Positions 1-9,152 are shown, numbered from the stretch's first letter. The stretch: DNA of 64,000 nucleotides from Azotimanducus chitobiosivorans (GCA_965200235.1 OZ241339.1:434001-498000), one strand, 5' to 3'. Notes: generated by a model not told the origin, from the letters alone. Made by a program: numbers and translations.

Positions 1-862
1 TCGTCGGCAAGCCATCAGTGACTAGGAACACGCGATCAGGCCGCGGCGCAAGCGTACCCAGCGTATCGATCAGCGCCGCGAGGTTCGTTCCGCCTTCAGG
101 CGTCACCTCATCAAGCGCGTCAAAGGCGCGCTGAAGATGATCGCCGGTGGCGCTTGGTCGCCATGTTGTCTGTCCCAATACCGAGCGAGCTTTTTCGTTG
201 AACACGATGAGCTCGAACTGGCTGTTGATTGGCAGTGACGCGGCAATCCAGTTGGCGGTGCGAAGGGTGCGCAGCCATTTTTCGGATGCGCGCCGCTCAT
301 CCGCAGGGAGGTTGCGGCGGCGTATGGCATTGACCAAGGTCTCGTCGAGCATGCTTGCCGAGGCGTCAATGGCAACCACGATGTGACTGCCGTCCATGCG
401 CATGCCGGAGAGATACTGGCGGCTGCCTTCGCCTTCGAGTTCTCGTAGTGATGTGCCGCCGCCGTCCTCGCCTTCGGCTTCCAAGACCTCGACTTGTGCC
501 TTTTGTGCGTCTACTTGGCGCGCCAAGGTGTCGATGCGGGTTTTTTCGTTGCTCAAACCCGAGCGTTTGAACTTCAGCAGCGCCTCGTCTGCCTCCACCT
601 GCTCGCGAAGTCGCGCTTCGTTTTGACGCGCCTCAAACAGCTTGCGTTCTATTTCGCTGATGGTCGCCTGTATCTCGTCAAGATCAATGTCCTTTTCCTC
701 GTAGAGAAAATCGAGGCGCCGCATTTCTGCGAGCAGGAGTTCGTCGCTTTCGCGGTCTTGTGGAATGTTCAAGATGAAGAATACAAGTGCGACAGCAGCA
801 AAGCCACACGAAATCACGTCTAAGAAGGACATGGAGAAGGTGGTGAGCTTTCTACGCGCCAT
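1..862 (-). CDS. Membrane-anchored von Willebrand A protein, partial (3' end beyond left edge)
   Basis: The frame starts at ATG 862 and runs open to base 1, so the C-terminus is missing. The N-terminus has one hydrophobic segment with an acidic residue near its start (FSMSFLDVISCG, Asp15). A charged, Glu/Arg-rich stretch that looks like coiled coil follows, then a vWA domain whose MIDAS motif reads AIDASAS. A single-span helix with an early Asp is how ExbD, TolR and MotB carry their ion-binding aspartate. I therefore infer that this is the B-type partner of the MotA/TolQ/ExbB protein encoded two genes upstream, with a vWA domain in place of a peptidoglycan- or TonB-binding tail. The start overlaps the end of the preceding gene by 11 bases. 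The vWA call is secure; the motor role is inference. Confidence 0.82.
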   Translation of the reverse strand, partial: MARRKLTTFSMSFLDVISCGFAAVALVFFILNIPQDRESDELLLAEMRRLDFLYEEKDIDLDEIQATISEIERKLFEARQNEARLREQVEADEALLKFKRSGLSNEKTRIDTLARQVDAQKAQVEVLEAEGEDGGGTSLRELEGEGSRQYLSGMRMDGSHIVVAIDASASMLDETLVNAIRRRNLPADERRASEKWLRTLRTANWIAASLPINSQFELIVFNEKARSVLGQTTWRPSATGDHLQRAFDALDEVTPEGGTNLAALIDTLGTLAPRPDRVFLVTDGLPT

Positions 863-2195
863 GCTCTGAGACGCGGATGGCGAGGACGGTGTGTGTCCCA
901 ATTGTCGCTGTGCTGCCAGCGGTGAGGCGATGTATGCGCCGACCCTGATGGGAAATCTCAAGGGCTTTCGTCACAGGCGCGATCGAAAAGGTATTCGCTG
1001 GCAACGCACGCACGGCCGTCGCAAGGTCAACCTTGGTGAAGATCGGCGTTGCAACGCCTTGATACACGATGTGCGTCGGCGCAGGTTCAGGTGGGGGCAT
1101 GGCGGTGTGTGTCCCATTCTGTACCGTGTGTGTCCCATTCTGCTCGTCGGTGTGTGTCCCCTCGGTCGCGGTGTGTGTCCCAAATGACGCTGTCCCGCTC
1201 GAGGTGAGCGAGGTCACAAACTGCACGCCATCGCCGTCGCATACACCGAAGTGCTGTGTATTCGCCAAGATGCCTTGAATGTGCGCATCGCCCGCGAGTG
1301 CGTGGCAGTCACCGATGTCGAGTGATCGCAGGGCGCCCATCAGTCCGGGGATGCGCGCCGCCCGCTGCGTGACCGCGAACTGCGTGCGAGAGGCGCTGCC
1401 GCATGCCGCAGCGATAGCGCTCGCGAGCTTTGTCGCGGTTTGCTCAAGTTCGCGGACATCAAAACTCACATGCCAGTTGCCAGTTTGGTGTTTGACTTCG
1501 AGGTGCAGTCCATTGCTCTGCGTTTCGATTTTGCCGCTCACCCAGTCGTAGAGCCTTGACCATAATTGCTGCTCAGTGTCGGCGATGCGCAATGGGTCGA
1601 ACCGGGTCTCGCGCACGAACTCATCGGCAACGCGCGCAAGCCACGCATCGAGCAGTGGCAAGAGGCCGCCCTCAGGCATGGACTCCACGACATCGCGCAC
1701 GATTTCGTCGTGCTGCCGTACAAGTCGCGTCAACGAAATCTGCTGGAGCGTGACATCAAGCACCCAATCCGCGGAGTCGGCCGCACCCGCCGCAACGCTT
1801 GCATCGACAAATGCCAAGGGTGTCACCGAGGTTTCCTCCACGATGCCAAGTAGCAGAGCGAGCTGATCCTTGCTGTAGTGGCTTGGCACAGCAAAGACCG
1901 CGCTCGCGCCTTGAGCGCTGCTCTTTTCAATCAGTTGCTCAAGTTGATTGAAGACCAAATCGGCGCTTGATCGCACATTCTTGTGACGCGAGCGTAGTGG
2001 CGATGCGTCGAGCCGATGCCAATAGCTGTCGTGGGCGGCGAGCGGCGAGCGTCTGTGCTCGCGCAGCGCTTGCTCGCCAAAAATCAACACCTTGGGCTCC
2101 ACGAGCGCGAACCCTGGCATCTGCACTTCACTGGTTTTACCAGAGTATGCCGAGAGCTCCCAGTCGTTGAGGTCGAACACCTTCAAGGGTGTCAT
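852..2195 (-). CDS. Unknown protein with in-frame GTHT repeats
   Basis: A 447-residue protein of no family I recognise. Residues 1-240 contain alternating hydrophobic stretches (AVFAVPSHYSKDQLALLL, WVLDVTLQQISLTRL) that could be an actin/Hsp70-like ATPase fold, but I see no decisive motif. Residues 339-364 hold four GTHT tetrapeptides 7-8 residues apart, and a fifth lies at 433-436. Each is a copy of the dispersed GGGACACACACC motif, and all five are in the same frame. The array sits in a low-complexity linker between two better-formed regions. The start overlaps the stop of the channel gene by four bases (ATGA), so translational coupling is likely. Its place between a MotA/ExbB-like subunit and a vWA membrane protein suggests a part of the same complex. 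Confidence 0.8.
   Translation of the reverse strand: MTPLKVFDLNDWELSAYSGKTSEVQMPGFALVEPKVLIFGEQALREHRRSPLAAHDSYWHRLDASPLRSRHKNVRSSADLVFNQLEQLIEKSSAQGASAVFAVPSHYSKDQLALLLGIVEETSVTPLAFVDASVAAGAADSADWVLDVTLQQISLTRLVRQHDEIVRDVVESMPEGGLLPLLDAWLARVADEFVRETRFDPLRIADTEQQLWSRLYDWVSGKIETQSNGLHLEVKHQTGNWHVSFDVRELEQTATKLASAIAAACGSASRTQFAVTQRAARIPGLMGALRSLDIGDCHALAGDAHIQGILANTQHFGVCDGDGVQFVTSLTSSGTASFGTHTATEGTHTDEQNGTHTVQNGTHTAMPPPEPAPTHIVYQGVATPIFTKVDLATAVRALPANTFSIAPVTKALEISHQGRRIHRLTAGSTATIGTHTVLAIRVSEHGA
1104..1181 (+). repeat. Array of four GGTGTGTGTCCC motifs inside a reading frame
   Basis: Copies lie at 1104-1115, 1126-1136 (first base differs), 1149-1160 and 1170-1181. A fifth copy in the same gene is at 888-899. 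Start-to-start spacings are all multiples of three, so every copy reads as GTHT in the minus-strand protein. Confidence 0.95.
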
Positions 2196-2968
2196 TCTCG
2201 TACCGTCATATGCCGAATGAGTTGCTCGTCACAGTAGCGCTGTGCATCGAGCACGAGGCGCTCCTGCACGAGTTGAAGCTGATAGACAAAGAACATCACG
2301 AGGATGCTAATTAGAAGGGCGATGAACGTGGAATTGAACGCGACGCCGAGGGAAGCGGTGACGCCAGAGATGTCCCCTTTTTGGACAACCTCGTCAACAC
2401 GCCCCAAAGCTTGGCCGATGCCGCGCACCGTGCCAATGAACCCGATCGACGGAATCGCCCAGGCGATATAGCGCACCATCGCCAGCTCGCTGTCGAGTCG
2501 CTCGGCTTCGCTTTCGCAAATTGATCGCACCGATTCCGAGACATCCGTGATGTTGCGCGTGGATGCAAAGCGGCTCAAGGCCGCCATCAATGCGCGCGTG
2601 AGCAGGGCTTGGTTTTGGCGTCCTGGCAGGGCTTCGAGCGGGCGCAGGAACTTGCGCGAATCGGTAGGAAGGATACTGACGCCCTCGACGATGCCGATCA
2701 GGTCTTGATCGAGGAGCGAGCGCTCCAGGAGCGCCGCGCGCGCCTTGTATCCCATGATAGCGAGCGACCAGACCATAAGGATGAAGCATGCTTCTTGCTC
2801 GAGGCCGCGTAAAATGAAGTAGATCGAACGAGGCGTATCGCGAAGCTGTCCGACATCAGTGAGGGGCGCTCCCCAGATGAACACCTGATACACCAGATGC
2901 ACGAGCAGCGCGGCGATGACGAGTGCGCCCACCTGAAACAGCAGTTCTGAACTCATGCCACGCTTCAT
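2192..2968 (-). CDS. MotA/TolQ/ExbB family proton-channel subunit
   Basis: This 258-residue protein has a hydrophobic N-terminal segment, a second one around residue 60, a cytoplasmic loop, and two C-terminal membrane helices around residues 170-235. The region AWAIPSIGFIGTVRGIGQAL and the later FNSTFIALLISILVMFF match the conserved TolQ/ExbB/MotA pattern (P-x-hGhhGTVxGh, then AhxxThhGLhhAh). Members form pentamers around a B-subunit dimer and use ion flow to turn or push. No exbD, tolR or motB is next to it. The only candidate partner is the vWA membrane protein at the left edge. It is the seventh gene of the leftward operon, 10 bases after the small secreted protein. Confidence 0.88.
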   Translation of the reverse strand: MKRGMSSELLFQVGALVIAALLVHLVYQVFIWGAPLTDVGQLRDTPRSIYFILRGLEQEACFILMVWSLAIMGYKARAALLERSLLDQDLIGIVEGVSILPTDSRKFLRPLEALPGRQNQALLTRALMAALSRFASTRNITDVSESVRSICESEAERLDSELAMVRYIAWAIPSIGFIGTVRGIGQALGRVDEVVQKGDISGVTASLGVAFNSTFIALLISILVMFFVYQLQLVQERLVLDAQRYCDEQLIRHMTVRE

Positions 2969-2978
2969 CTACGCAATC

Positions 2979-3260
2979 TCATATGTCGATGGGGAAGTCA
3001 ACGGCGAGATCTTCCGAGATCATTTCGGAGGGAATGATGTCATCGATGACCGCGCGATTTTCGGGCTCGGCGTCGCTTTCTTGAGCCTCTGTGTCTTCTG
3101 GCGCAGGCGGGCGCGTTTCGGAGGCTTGCTGTTCGGTCGCATCACCTTCCTCTTCGCTGCCGTCCGCTTCCTCGCTCGAATGCGCCCCGCCAGCGAGCAG
3201 CAGAAGCACAGGCAGCGCACACTGCATTGAGCGAACACGCATCAGCTTCATCAGTTTCAT
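2979..3260 (-). CDS. Small acidic secreted protein
   Basis: About 93 residues: a basic start, a hydrophobic stretch (ALPVLLLLAGGAHS) that looks like a signal peptide, then a Glu/Asp/Ser-rich low-complexity tail ending DLAVDFPIDI. No family is recognised. TTG 3263 directly follows the stop of the PEGA gene, and ATG codons at 3260, 3251 and 3242 are alternatives; I chose 3260. The tight packing between two operon genes argues that it is translated. It could be a periplasmic linker or regulator of the neighbouring channel. Confidence 0.55.
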   Translation of the reverse strand: MKLMKLMRVRSMQCALPVLLLLAGGAHSSEEADGSEEEGDATEQQASETRPPAPEDTEAQESDAEPENRAVIDDIIPSEMISEDLAVDFPIDI

Positions 3261-3263
3261 CAA

Positions 3264-5327
3264 CTATTCCGTGACATATTTGGCGATGCGAAAACCAAGA
3301 TCGGCACGCCCGTCGCTGCCGTAGTCCCTGTAGGAGAGTCGAAGGTCGCTCACCGAGCCGTGCATCCAGCTTGAACCGCGTATGACATGGTACTCCCCTT
3401 CCGCCGGGCCGGTGGGATCGGGTGGCTGCTCGCGTGCAGGCGACTGTTCATAGAAGTCATGCACCCATTCGGCAACATTGCCGCCAAGATCAAAAATGCC
3501 GTGTGTGTTGGGTGCGAAGCTGCCGACCGGTGCACTGACGATGAAGTTGTCCTGATAGCCGAACAGCACGCGGCTGACCACATAGGTGGCCGAGGTGTCG
3601 GCGTAATTGCCGTGACGTTCCGGCGGCTTCGGTGTGTGTCCCCATGGCATACGTTTGAGGGGCTCGGCAGCGCTGACGAAGCGCGCTGCCCAGGCCCATT
3701 CGGCTTCGGTCGGCAGCCGGTAGCCGGAGCGCGCCACCTCCGCGCCTTCGACTTGGCCGCCGCGAACGACGTACACCGGATCGAGCCCCTCCTGCTCGGA
3801 CAGCCAGTTGCAGTAGCGTGCGGCTTCCGCCCAACTGACGCGCACCGCAGGGTGTGTGTCCCCGTCGAGGCTGTGGCCGGCGTGGGTGCCGGAGCGGTGC
3901 CCGGGGGCGAAGGCGCGGAATTCGGCGTTGGTGACTTCGTGGGTGGCGAGGTAGAACTCGCGCGTCAAGGGCACTCGTCGCAGCACTTCGTTGGCGCGCC
4001 GGCCGGCCTCGCGCCGCGACGCGCCGAGTTCGATCGGGGTCGGCTTGAGCAGCACGAGCGTCTGCTTTGAGGATGTCGTGATTTCCGGCTTCATGCGCGC
4101 GAGGCGGGCATCGGCCACCGTCATCATGCGCACATTGAGCGCTTGGCTGAAGCCGGCGCGCGGCGTCACTGTGCGTATTTCGGACTCATAGCCGGGGCGG
4201 CGCAGCTCGAAGCGATGCGGCTCGGCGGTGAGTTCAAGGCGCGTGTTCGCCGATGGCTGCGCTTCGCCGTTCACAAGCAGGGTCGCGTCTTGCGGCCAGA
4301 CGCTGACGGTCACTTCGCCGACAGCGCGCGTGAGTTCGAGGCGCACCCGCTCGGAAGCGCCCGCCCGCAAGCGCACTTGCCGCTCGCGTTCTTCAAAGCC
4401 TGTTTTGCGCACTCGCAGCGTCTGCGTGCGTTCAGGCGCGAGACTCAAGGTGATCGGCGTTACGCCTTGGTAGGTGCCGTCGAGCAATACGACGGCGCCT
4501 GTGGGTTCGCTCGCGACCGTGAGACGCGCCGATGCCTTGTCGAGAATGATCGTCGCCGGGCTTTGCGCGACGCCGGCGACGACCTCAAGATCGACGGTGC
4601 GGCTCGCATAGCCGTCCTTTTGCAAGGTGATGCGCCTTGTGCCCGCTTCAAGGTCGAGTGACGTCGGCGTTTGACCTCGCGGCACGCGGTCGATGATGAG
4701 TTCAGCGTTGCTCGGCGTCGATGTCAAATCGATGCGCGCGAAATTGGCAGTCAGGAGAAGCGCGAGCGACTGATGCGCGCCGCGCCCTTCGATGTCAATC
4801 GACTGTTCGACCGGCGTGTAGAGCGGCAGGCTGGCTGTGATGCGCGCCTTGCCGGCGGGTGCTTCGGCGTCGCTGATAGGCGTGATGCCGAGCAGTGTCT
4901 CGTTGAGATGGATGGTCGCGCCGCTCGGCGTGGACATGACGGACAGCGTGCCAGCTATTCGTGTCAGCTCAAACTCGAAGCTCGCTGTGGCGCCGTTGAT
5001 GAGCAGGTGCTCGCGCGCGTCGACGTAGCCGGGCGCTTTGATCGCAATCTCGTACTCTCCGGGTCTGAGCAGCCGTATGTTGCCGAGTGGCAAGGAGAGG
5101 CCGCCGGCAATGTCGATGTCGCGCTCGAAGACCGGGCTACCGTCCTGTTCGACGACGAGAATCTCGATGCGCACGGCGGTGAAGAGAAACCATCCGCCGA
5201 GGACGATCACAAACGCGATGAGCACGAGGCCGAGGATGCCGAGCGCGGACTTGAATCGGGCAATCAGCCCTATTCGCTCGCGCTGCGCATAGGGTGTGGC
5301 GACAATGGTGCTATGCTCGGTGGTCAT
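3264..5327 (-). CDS. PEGA-repeat membrane protein with formylglycine-synthase-type (FGE/SUMF1) domain
   Basis: 687 residues. One membrane helix lies near residues 28-52. Several PEGA-type beta repeats follow (recurring ...PxGAxIxLNxxxxGxTPI... units, roughly 60-400). The C-terminal domain (about 440-687) has FGE-sulfatase hallmarks: HEVTNAEFRAF, HPAVRVSWAEAARYCNWL, YRLPTEAEWAWAAR, NVAEWVHDFY and VIRGSSW, ending LGFRIA. The usual FGE active-site cysteine pair is not evident, so this may be a binding rather than an oxidising member. Two copies of the dispersed motif are embedded: one encodes the GHT of PWGHTP, the other the GDTHP before AVRVSW. PEGA domains often sit in envelope assemblies, which suits the operon. 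Confidence 0.9.
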   Translation of the reverse strand: MTTEHSTIVATPYAQRERIGLIARFKSALGILGLVLIAFVIVLGGWFLFTAVRIEILVVEQDGSPVFERDIDIAGGLSLPLGNIRLLRPGEYEIAIKAPGYVDAREHLLINGATASFEFELTRIAGTLSVMSTPSGATIHLNETLLGITPISDAEAPAGKARITASLPLYTPVEQSIDIEGRGAHQSLALLLTANFARIDLTSTPSNAELIIDRVPRGQTPTSLDLEAGTRRITLQKDGYASRTVDLEVVAGVAQSPATIILDKASARLTVASEPTGAVVLLDGTYQGVTPITLSLAPERTQTLRVRKTGFEERERQVRLRAGASERVRLELTRAVGEVTVSVWPQDATLLVNGEAQPSANTRLELTAEPHRFELRRPGYESEIRTVTPRAGFSQALNVRMMTVADARLARMKPEITTSSKQTLVLLKPTPIELGASRREAGRRANEVLRRVPLTREFYLATHEVTNAEFRAFAPGHRSGTHAGHSLDGDTHPAVRVSWAEAARYCNWLSEQEGLDPVYVVRGGQVEGAEVARSGYRLPTEAEWAWAARFVSAAEPLKRMPWGHTPKPPERHGNYADTSATYVVSRVLFGYQDNFIVSAPVGSFAPNTHGIFDLGGNVAEWVHDFYEQSPAREQPPDPTGPAEGEYHVIRGSSWMHGSVSDLRLSYRDYGSDGRADLGFRIAKYVTE
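3631..3642 (+). repeat. Dispersed GGTGTGTGTCCC motif in the FGE domain
   Basis: An exact copy inside the PEGA/FGE gene, read there as part of PWGHTP, where family members commonly have PWGDxxP. The length of the protein seems undisturbed. Confidence 0.9.
3851..3862 (+). repeat. Second dispersed motif in the FGE domain
   Basis: An exact GGTGTGTGTCCC copy read as GDTHP just before AVRVSW, in a different frame register from the copy at 3631. It falls on a segment that is conserved in the family (DHPVxxVSW). Confidence 0.9.
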
Positions 5328-5379
5328 GCGATGTGTCAGTGAATGAGTAGGTTAATGAATCGGTCAATCAATACATGCG

Positions 5380-6924
5380 TCAATTGATCGGCTCGCTGCA
5401 AACGACTTCGACGCGCTGCGCACCGGGACCAAGATCAACCTCGAAGCGCACTTCGTGAAAGCCGTCCCGACCGCCTCGGATCAAATAGCTTCCGGGCCGC
5501 GTTTCGATGTAGCGCGTCGTGAACCTGCCGAGGTCGCCGTGGTATTGCAATCGAACATCAGTCTTGGCGTCCGACACCAAGGTCAGTTGCGCCGGTGTGG
5601 AAGTGCGCTGCAGCTGCGCCGCGAGGGTTTCGGTCTGCTCATTGAGCCGAGCGCCTTTCGGCTCGGTGTTTCGGGCGCTCTGCAGCGCAGCGAGGGCGCG
5701 CGCGTATTGCTGATCACCAGCGAGTGCGCCGGGGTTTGCAGTGATGGCAATTAGCTCGGCGTCGAGCGATTCCCGCAGCCGTGCATCCGCAAGCCCTGCG
5801 ACCGCTTCGGTCAAATTCGGATCGACCTCAAGCACGCGCTCGAAGGCGTTGATCGCCGCGCTCCATTGCTCGCCTGCCACATGCTGCCGGGCATCCGCAA
5901 GCGCTGTTTCAATCGCAAGATTGGTGCGGGTGAGTCGTGTTTGCGCGAGACCTTGGCGGGCGCCGGCATCATCTGGCTTCATGCCGAGCGCGGTTGTGAA
6001 GGCGTCTTCAGCCGCTTGGAAATCGCCTGTATCGAGCGCCTCAAAACCGTCCGCCAAGATGCGCGACAAGCCGGCATCGAATTGGGTTTGGCGAAGCCTC
6101 GCGAGGCGGGCATTGATGCCTTCGGTGTTGGCATCGATGGCGCGCGCTGCTTCGCTCACGCGAATCGCGGCATTGATCTCGCCGCGCGATTCGGCTTGCG
6201 TTGCCTGGTCGAGCAGGGCGATGACCTCAGGAAGGCGATCGAGGCGTCGGCGGCTCGCTTCGACGATCGCCGACTTGGGCTGATAGCGCGCGGCGTGATC
6301 AAGTGCGGTTTCCGCGGCGTCTGCGTCGCGCTGGCTCAAAGCTTCGCCCGCCTTGCCAATCACCTCGGCATAGTCGTTCTGGGCACGCTTGAGTATCGCT
6401 TCGAGCATCGCTACGCCTTGCTGATAGCCGAGAAGGGCGCGATCATATTCCGTGTTCGCGAAGGCGGTTTCGGCGTCCGCAGCGGAGCGCCGCGCCGCGC
6501 TAAGATCAGCTTCGCCCCACGTGGCGGCGTTCCACGTGTCCTCAAGTTCGATTTCAAGCTCGGTGAAGCGCCGCACAACGGTATTGGCGTCTTCGAGCGC
6601 TCGCTTTTGCCGCTCACGTTCAAGCGGTGTCGGACTGGCGGGCTGCGGGGGGGGCGCAGTGGCCTCCGTCGGCGTTGAAATATCGGGCGCGATGACCGGC
6701 TCGCGGCGCTCCGGCAAGAGCGCAATGAGCGCGAGTAAGAGCAGCGCGGCGACGAGGATGGCGGAGAATATCCACAGTTGCCTTAAATTGCGCGCCGGGT
6801 TCGCCTGAGCAGTGCCGCCCAAGGCCACCTTGCGCGGCTGAATCAAGTCTGCATCGGATATCTTGGCGCGCGAGCGCGCACGGCTATCCCGCAAGAGGCT
6901 GGTCTCCGTCCGCATCCGTCGCAT
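5380..6924 (-). CDS. TPR membrane protein with C-terminal PEGA-like segment
   Basis: 514 residues. A basic cytoplasmic N-terminus (about 45 residues) precedes one strong membrane helix (LWIFSAILVAALLLLALIALL). A Pro/Thr-rich linker and a long Ala/Glu/Arg-rich helical region follow. TPR-like repeats lie around residues 270-400 (for example GFEALDTGDFQAAEDAFTTA and EQWSAAINAFERVLEVDPN). The last 60 residues (GSYLIRGGRDGFHEVRFEVDL) resemble a PEGA unit. The likely topology is one span with the TPR part in the periplasm. The start overlaps the end of the upstream lipoprotein gene by 41 bases, though a second ATG nine bases downstream is possible. Probably a scaffold of the same envelope complex. 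Confidence 0.82.
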   Translation of the reverse strand: MRRMRTETSLLRDSRARSRAKISDADLIQPRKVALGGTAQANPARNLRQLWIFSAILVAALLLLALIALLPERREPVIAPDISTPTEATAPPPQPASPTPLERERQKRALEDANTVVRRFTELEIELEDTWNAATWGEADLSAARRSAADAETAFANTEYDRALLGYQQGVAMLEAILKRAQNDYAEVIGKAGEALSQRDADAAETALDHAARYQPKSAIVEASRRRLDRLPEVIALLDQATQAESRGEINAAIRVSEAARAIDANTEGINARLARLRQTQFDAGLSRILADGFEALDTGDFQAAEDAFTTALGMKPDDAGARQGLAQTRLTRTNLAIETALADARQHVAGEQWSAAINAFERVLEVDPNLTEAVAGLADARLRESLDAELIAITANPGALAGDQQYARALAALQSARNTEPKGARLNEQTETLAAQLQRTSTPAQLTLVSDAKTDVRLQYHGDLGRFTTRYIETRPGSYLIRGGRDGFHEVRFEVDLGPGAQRVEVVCSEPIN

Positions 6925-8143
6925 TTGGGGCTTCTTCAGTGTCGGGCAGGCTCAAGCCCATCTCCTCAAAGTAGAGGCGGCGCAGCGCGTCTCGGAAGAC
7001 ATCGTATTGCGCTTCGACATTGCCGGACAGGGCGATGGTTCGATTTTCAAGGTCGATAGCGTGTGGCGCGATCGACTCGCCAGCGGATTCGCCGAGTTCG
7101 GCGAGAATCTCGGAATGAATTTTGGCGGCGGCTCGCTTGTTGAGCGCGCTCTTGATCATCTGCGCGCCGCCGTAGATGCTGACCGTGCCAGCCGCTCGCG
7201 TCGCAGCGCTGTCGCCGGTCTGCGCGGCGATGCCGCCTGCGACCGCCGCCGCCCCGACAAGCAGTTCCGCGAGCGCCTGTCGCTCAAGTTCGCGTTGTTG
7301 ATAGACTTCCTCGAACGATTCGCGTCGCCACTCATGGTAGGGTTGCGACATCTGCTGGTTGAACTCGGCGTAGTATTCGTCAAGGGTGTCGATGAAGAGG
7401 TATTCCTTCTCGCGAATCGCCCGCACGCGCGCGAGCAGCGGGTCGCCAGCCGCTGGCAGGCGCTTGATGGTGACCTGACCGTTGCGGCGAAATTCGATGT
7501 TGTCGCCGAAGCCCTCGCTTGAAAAATCGCGCGCGAAGCGAAGCTCGCCAGCAACCTTGATACGCTCGACTTGATCGCTTCGCAGTTCGAGCATGGCTTC
7601 GAGCATGTCGTCGGCGATTTCTCGAAATACCGCATGGTACGGGTCAACTTGACTGCCTTGCGCTGTGCCGTAGGAATAACGACTCGTGAGAGCTTCGTAG
7701 TCCTTGTCGAGCCAAGTGCGGCCGGTGGCATCAGTGACCTTGGCGTGCACGGACAAGCGCTCACCGTTGGAGGTGTTGATGGCGCCCTCCAAGTGAACAT
7801 CAACGGCGTTGCTGCGCTTCGGTAGGACGCGCACCGCGCCCCAGTTGCCTGTGCCTTCAAGCACGAGCTTCTGCTGGTAGGCAAGGAAGTAGGCTTCGGC
7901 GCGGCGAATGTCGGGAAGAATGTTCTCCTCAACCTGCTCGTCGAAGTCTTCCGGGATGTTCGGATGGAAATGCAGGATGCCGACATCGAGTAGGAGCGCC
8001 TCGGCGATTGGCGTCGGGCTTTGCTTCGCGGGCGTGACATCAACGCGCCGCACTTCGGTGGTGCTCGCGCAGCCGGTGATGAGGAGCGCGGCCGTGAATG
8101 CGATGACCGCGCGGCCCAGCGGCATTGTCAATAGTGTCGTCAT
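6884..8143 (-). CDS. Outer-membrane-type lipoprotein of unknown function
   Basis: 419 residues with a lipoprotein signal ending in the lipobox LITGC (Cys25). Residues 45-200 form a globular region with the phrases LLLDVGILHFHPNIPEDF, RRAEAYFLAYQQKLVLE and VTDATGRTWLDKDYEAL. This pattern recurs in uncharacterised lipoproteins that I can only describe, not name. An Ala/Gly-rich amphipathic stretch (LLVGAAAVAGGIAAQTGDSA) lies near residue 295. The protein sits between a TPR membrane protein and a Gly-rich lipoprotein in the nine-gene operon, so it is plausibly the outer-membrane end of the complex. Confidence 0.78.
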   Translation of the reverse strand: MTTLLTMPLGRAVIAFTAALLITGCASTTEVRRVDVTPAKQSPTPIAEALLLDVGILHFHPNIPEDFDEQVEENILPDIRRAEAYFLAYQQKLVLEGTGNWGAVRVLPKRSNAVDVHLEGAINTSNGERLSVHAKVTDATGRTWLDKDYEALTSRYSYGTAQGSQVDPYHAVFREIADDMLEAMLELRSDQVERIKVAGELRFARDFSSEGFGDNIEFRRNGQVTIKRLPAAGDPLLARVRAIREKEYLFIDTLDEYYAEFNQQMSQPYHEWRRESFEEVYQQRELERQALAELLVGAAAVAGGIAAQTGDSAATRAAGTVSIYGGAQMIKSALNKRAAAKIHSEILAELGESAGESIAPHAIDLENRTIALSGNVEAQYDVFRDALRRLYFEEMGLSLPDTEEAPNATDADGDQPLAG

Positions 8144-8162
8144 CGATATGAGCCTTTCGTTG

Positions 8163-9098
8163 TTAGCTTTCGATATAGCGCCGGTACTCCTCCCAAAGCT
8201 TCTCGCGCAGTGCCGGATTGGGTTCGTTCATGGCGGCTTCCCTGATCTGCCTCGCGAGGATGTCGTCGTCGGTGGCGGCGGGAAGGTCAGGGGGAATGTC
8301 GCTCGGAAGTGCGCCTTGATTGCCGACGCCGCCACTTGAATCGCCGCTTGGTGTATTGCTGCCACTTGGCATGTTGCCGCCGCCCGATGGAGTGCTGCTG
8401 CTTGCTTGTCCGGAGGGCTTGCTGTTGCCGCCCGTGCCGCTTGGGGGATTGCCTGCTTCGCCTGTGCCGGGTGTGGTTCCGGGTGTGTTGCCGGCGCCGG
8501 GAAGTTCGCTGCCTGCGCCGCTACCCGACGTGCCGCTTCGCTTGCCTGCGAGAATCACCGAATCGAAGTCGCCGAGGGCTTTATCGAAGATGCTGCCGGC
8601 ACCACCGGTGCCGCTCCCTTCGCATGCGCCGCCTGCTGAGCCGCTGCTGCCGCCAGTACTGCTAGGCAGGCGGCCTGATCCGCTGCTGTCGCGTCCGCCA
8701 CCGGCGGCGCCTTTGCCTGACTCGCCAGCGCCCGGCATGCCGTCGGATGAACCACCGCTGCTTGGCAATCCACCGCCGGGAAGGCCGCCGCCGGGAAGAC
8801 CGCTGCCGCTGCCGGAGGGCGTTCCGCCGCCCATGCCTCCGCCGGAACTGCCACCGCCAGAGGGGAGGCCGGCACCGCCGCTGCCTCCACCAGAAGGCAT
8901 GCCTGCGCCCCCACCGCCGCCGGATGGTAAACCAGCGCCGCCGCCTGATGGCATGGAGGGCGCGCCAGGCGCTCCGGGTATTCCGCCTTTGGAATTGGAG
9001 CCGCAGGCACTCAGCGCCAAGCAAAGCAGACCGAGAAGAATGATCGGCCAGCGCCGTGCGAAGCCGTCCTCGAATGACATGATTGATCGCGCCGTCAT
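8163..9098 (-). CDS. Gly/Ser/Pro-rich lipoprotein
   Basis: 311 residues with a lipoprotein signal (PIILLGLLCLALSACG). About 220 residues of low-complexity Gly-Ser-Pro-Met repeats follow, such as GLPSGGGG and GMPSGGG units, with one short ordered island (GSIFDKALGDFDSVILAGK). A charged C-terminus ends EKLWEEYRRYIES. The repeats probably form a flexible extension that spans the periplasm or the surface. A second ATG seven codons downstream (9080) is an alternative start. The repeat-driven composition also opens a long reverse frame (8320-9129), which I regard as a shadow. Confidence 0.75.
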   Translation of the reverse strand: MTARSIMSFEDGFARRWPIILLGLLCLALSACGSNSKGGIPGAPGAPSMPSGGGAGLPSGGGGGAGMPSGGGSGGAGLPSGGGSSGGGMGGGTPSGSGSGLPGGGLPGGGLPSSGGSSDGMPGAGESGKGAAGGGRDSSGSGRLPSSTGGSSGSAGGACEGSGTGGAGSIFDKALGDFDSVILAGKRSGTSGSGAGSELPGAGNTPGTTPGTGEAGNPPSGTGGNSKPSGQASSSTPSGGGNMPSGSNTPSGDSSGGVGNQGALPSDIPPDLPAATDDDILARQIREAAMNEPNPALREKLWEEYRRYIES

Positions 9099-9152
9099 GC
9101 TCGAATTATACGAGTTAACGGTCGCTTAGGGAATTGCGTGGCCTGTGCTGCA

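Noticed and set aside
852..2968. Zorya-type anti-phage system
   Set aside because: A MotA-like subunit is present, but there is no ZorB-type OmpA-domain protein and no ZorC, ZorD or ZorE effector; the neighbours are envelope proteins.
8320..9129. A long Pro-rich plus-strand frame opposite the Gly/Ser-rich lipoprotein
   Set aside because: It mirrors low-complexity codons; the minus frame has a proper lipobox and operon position.
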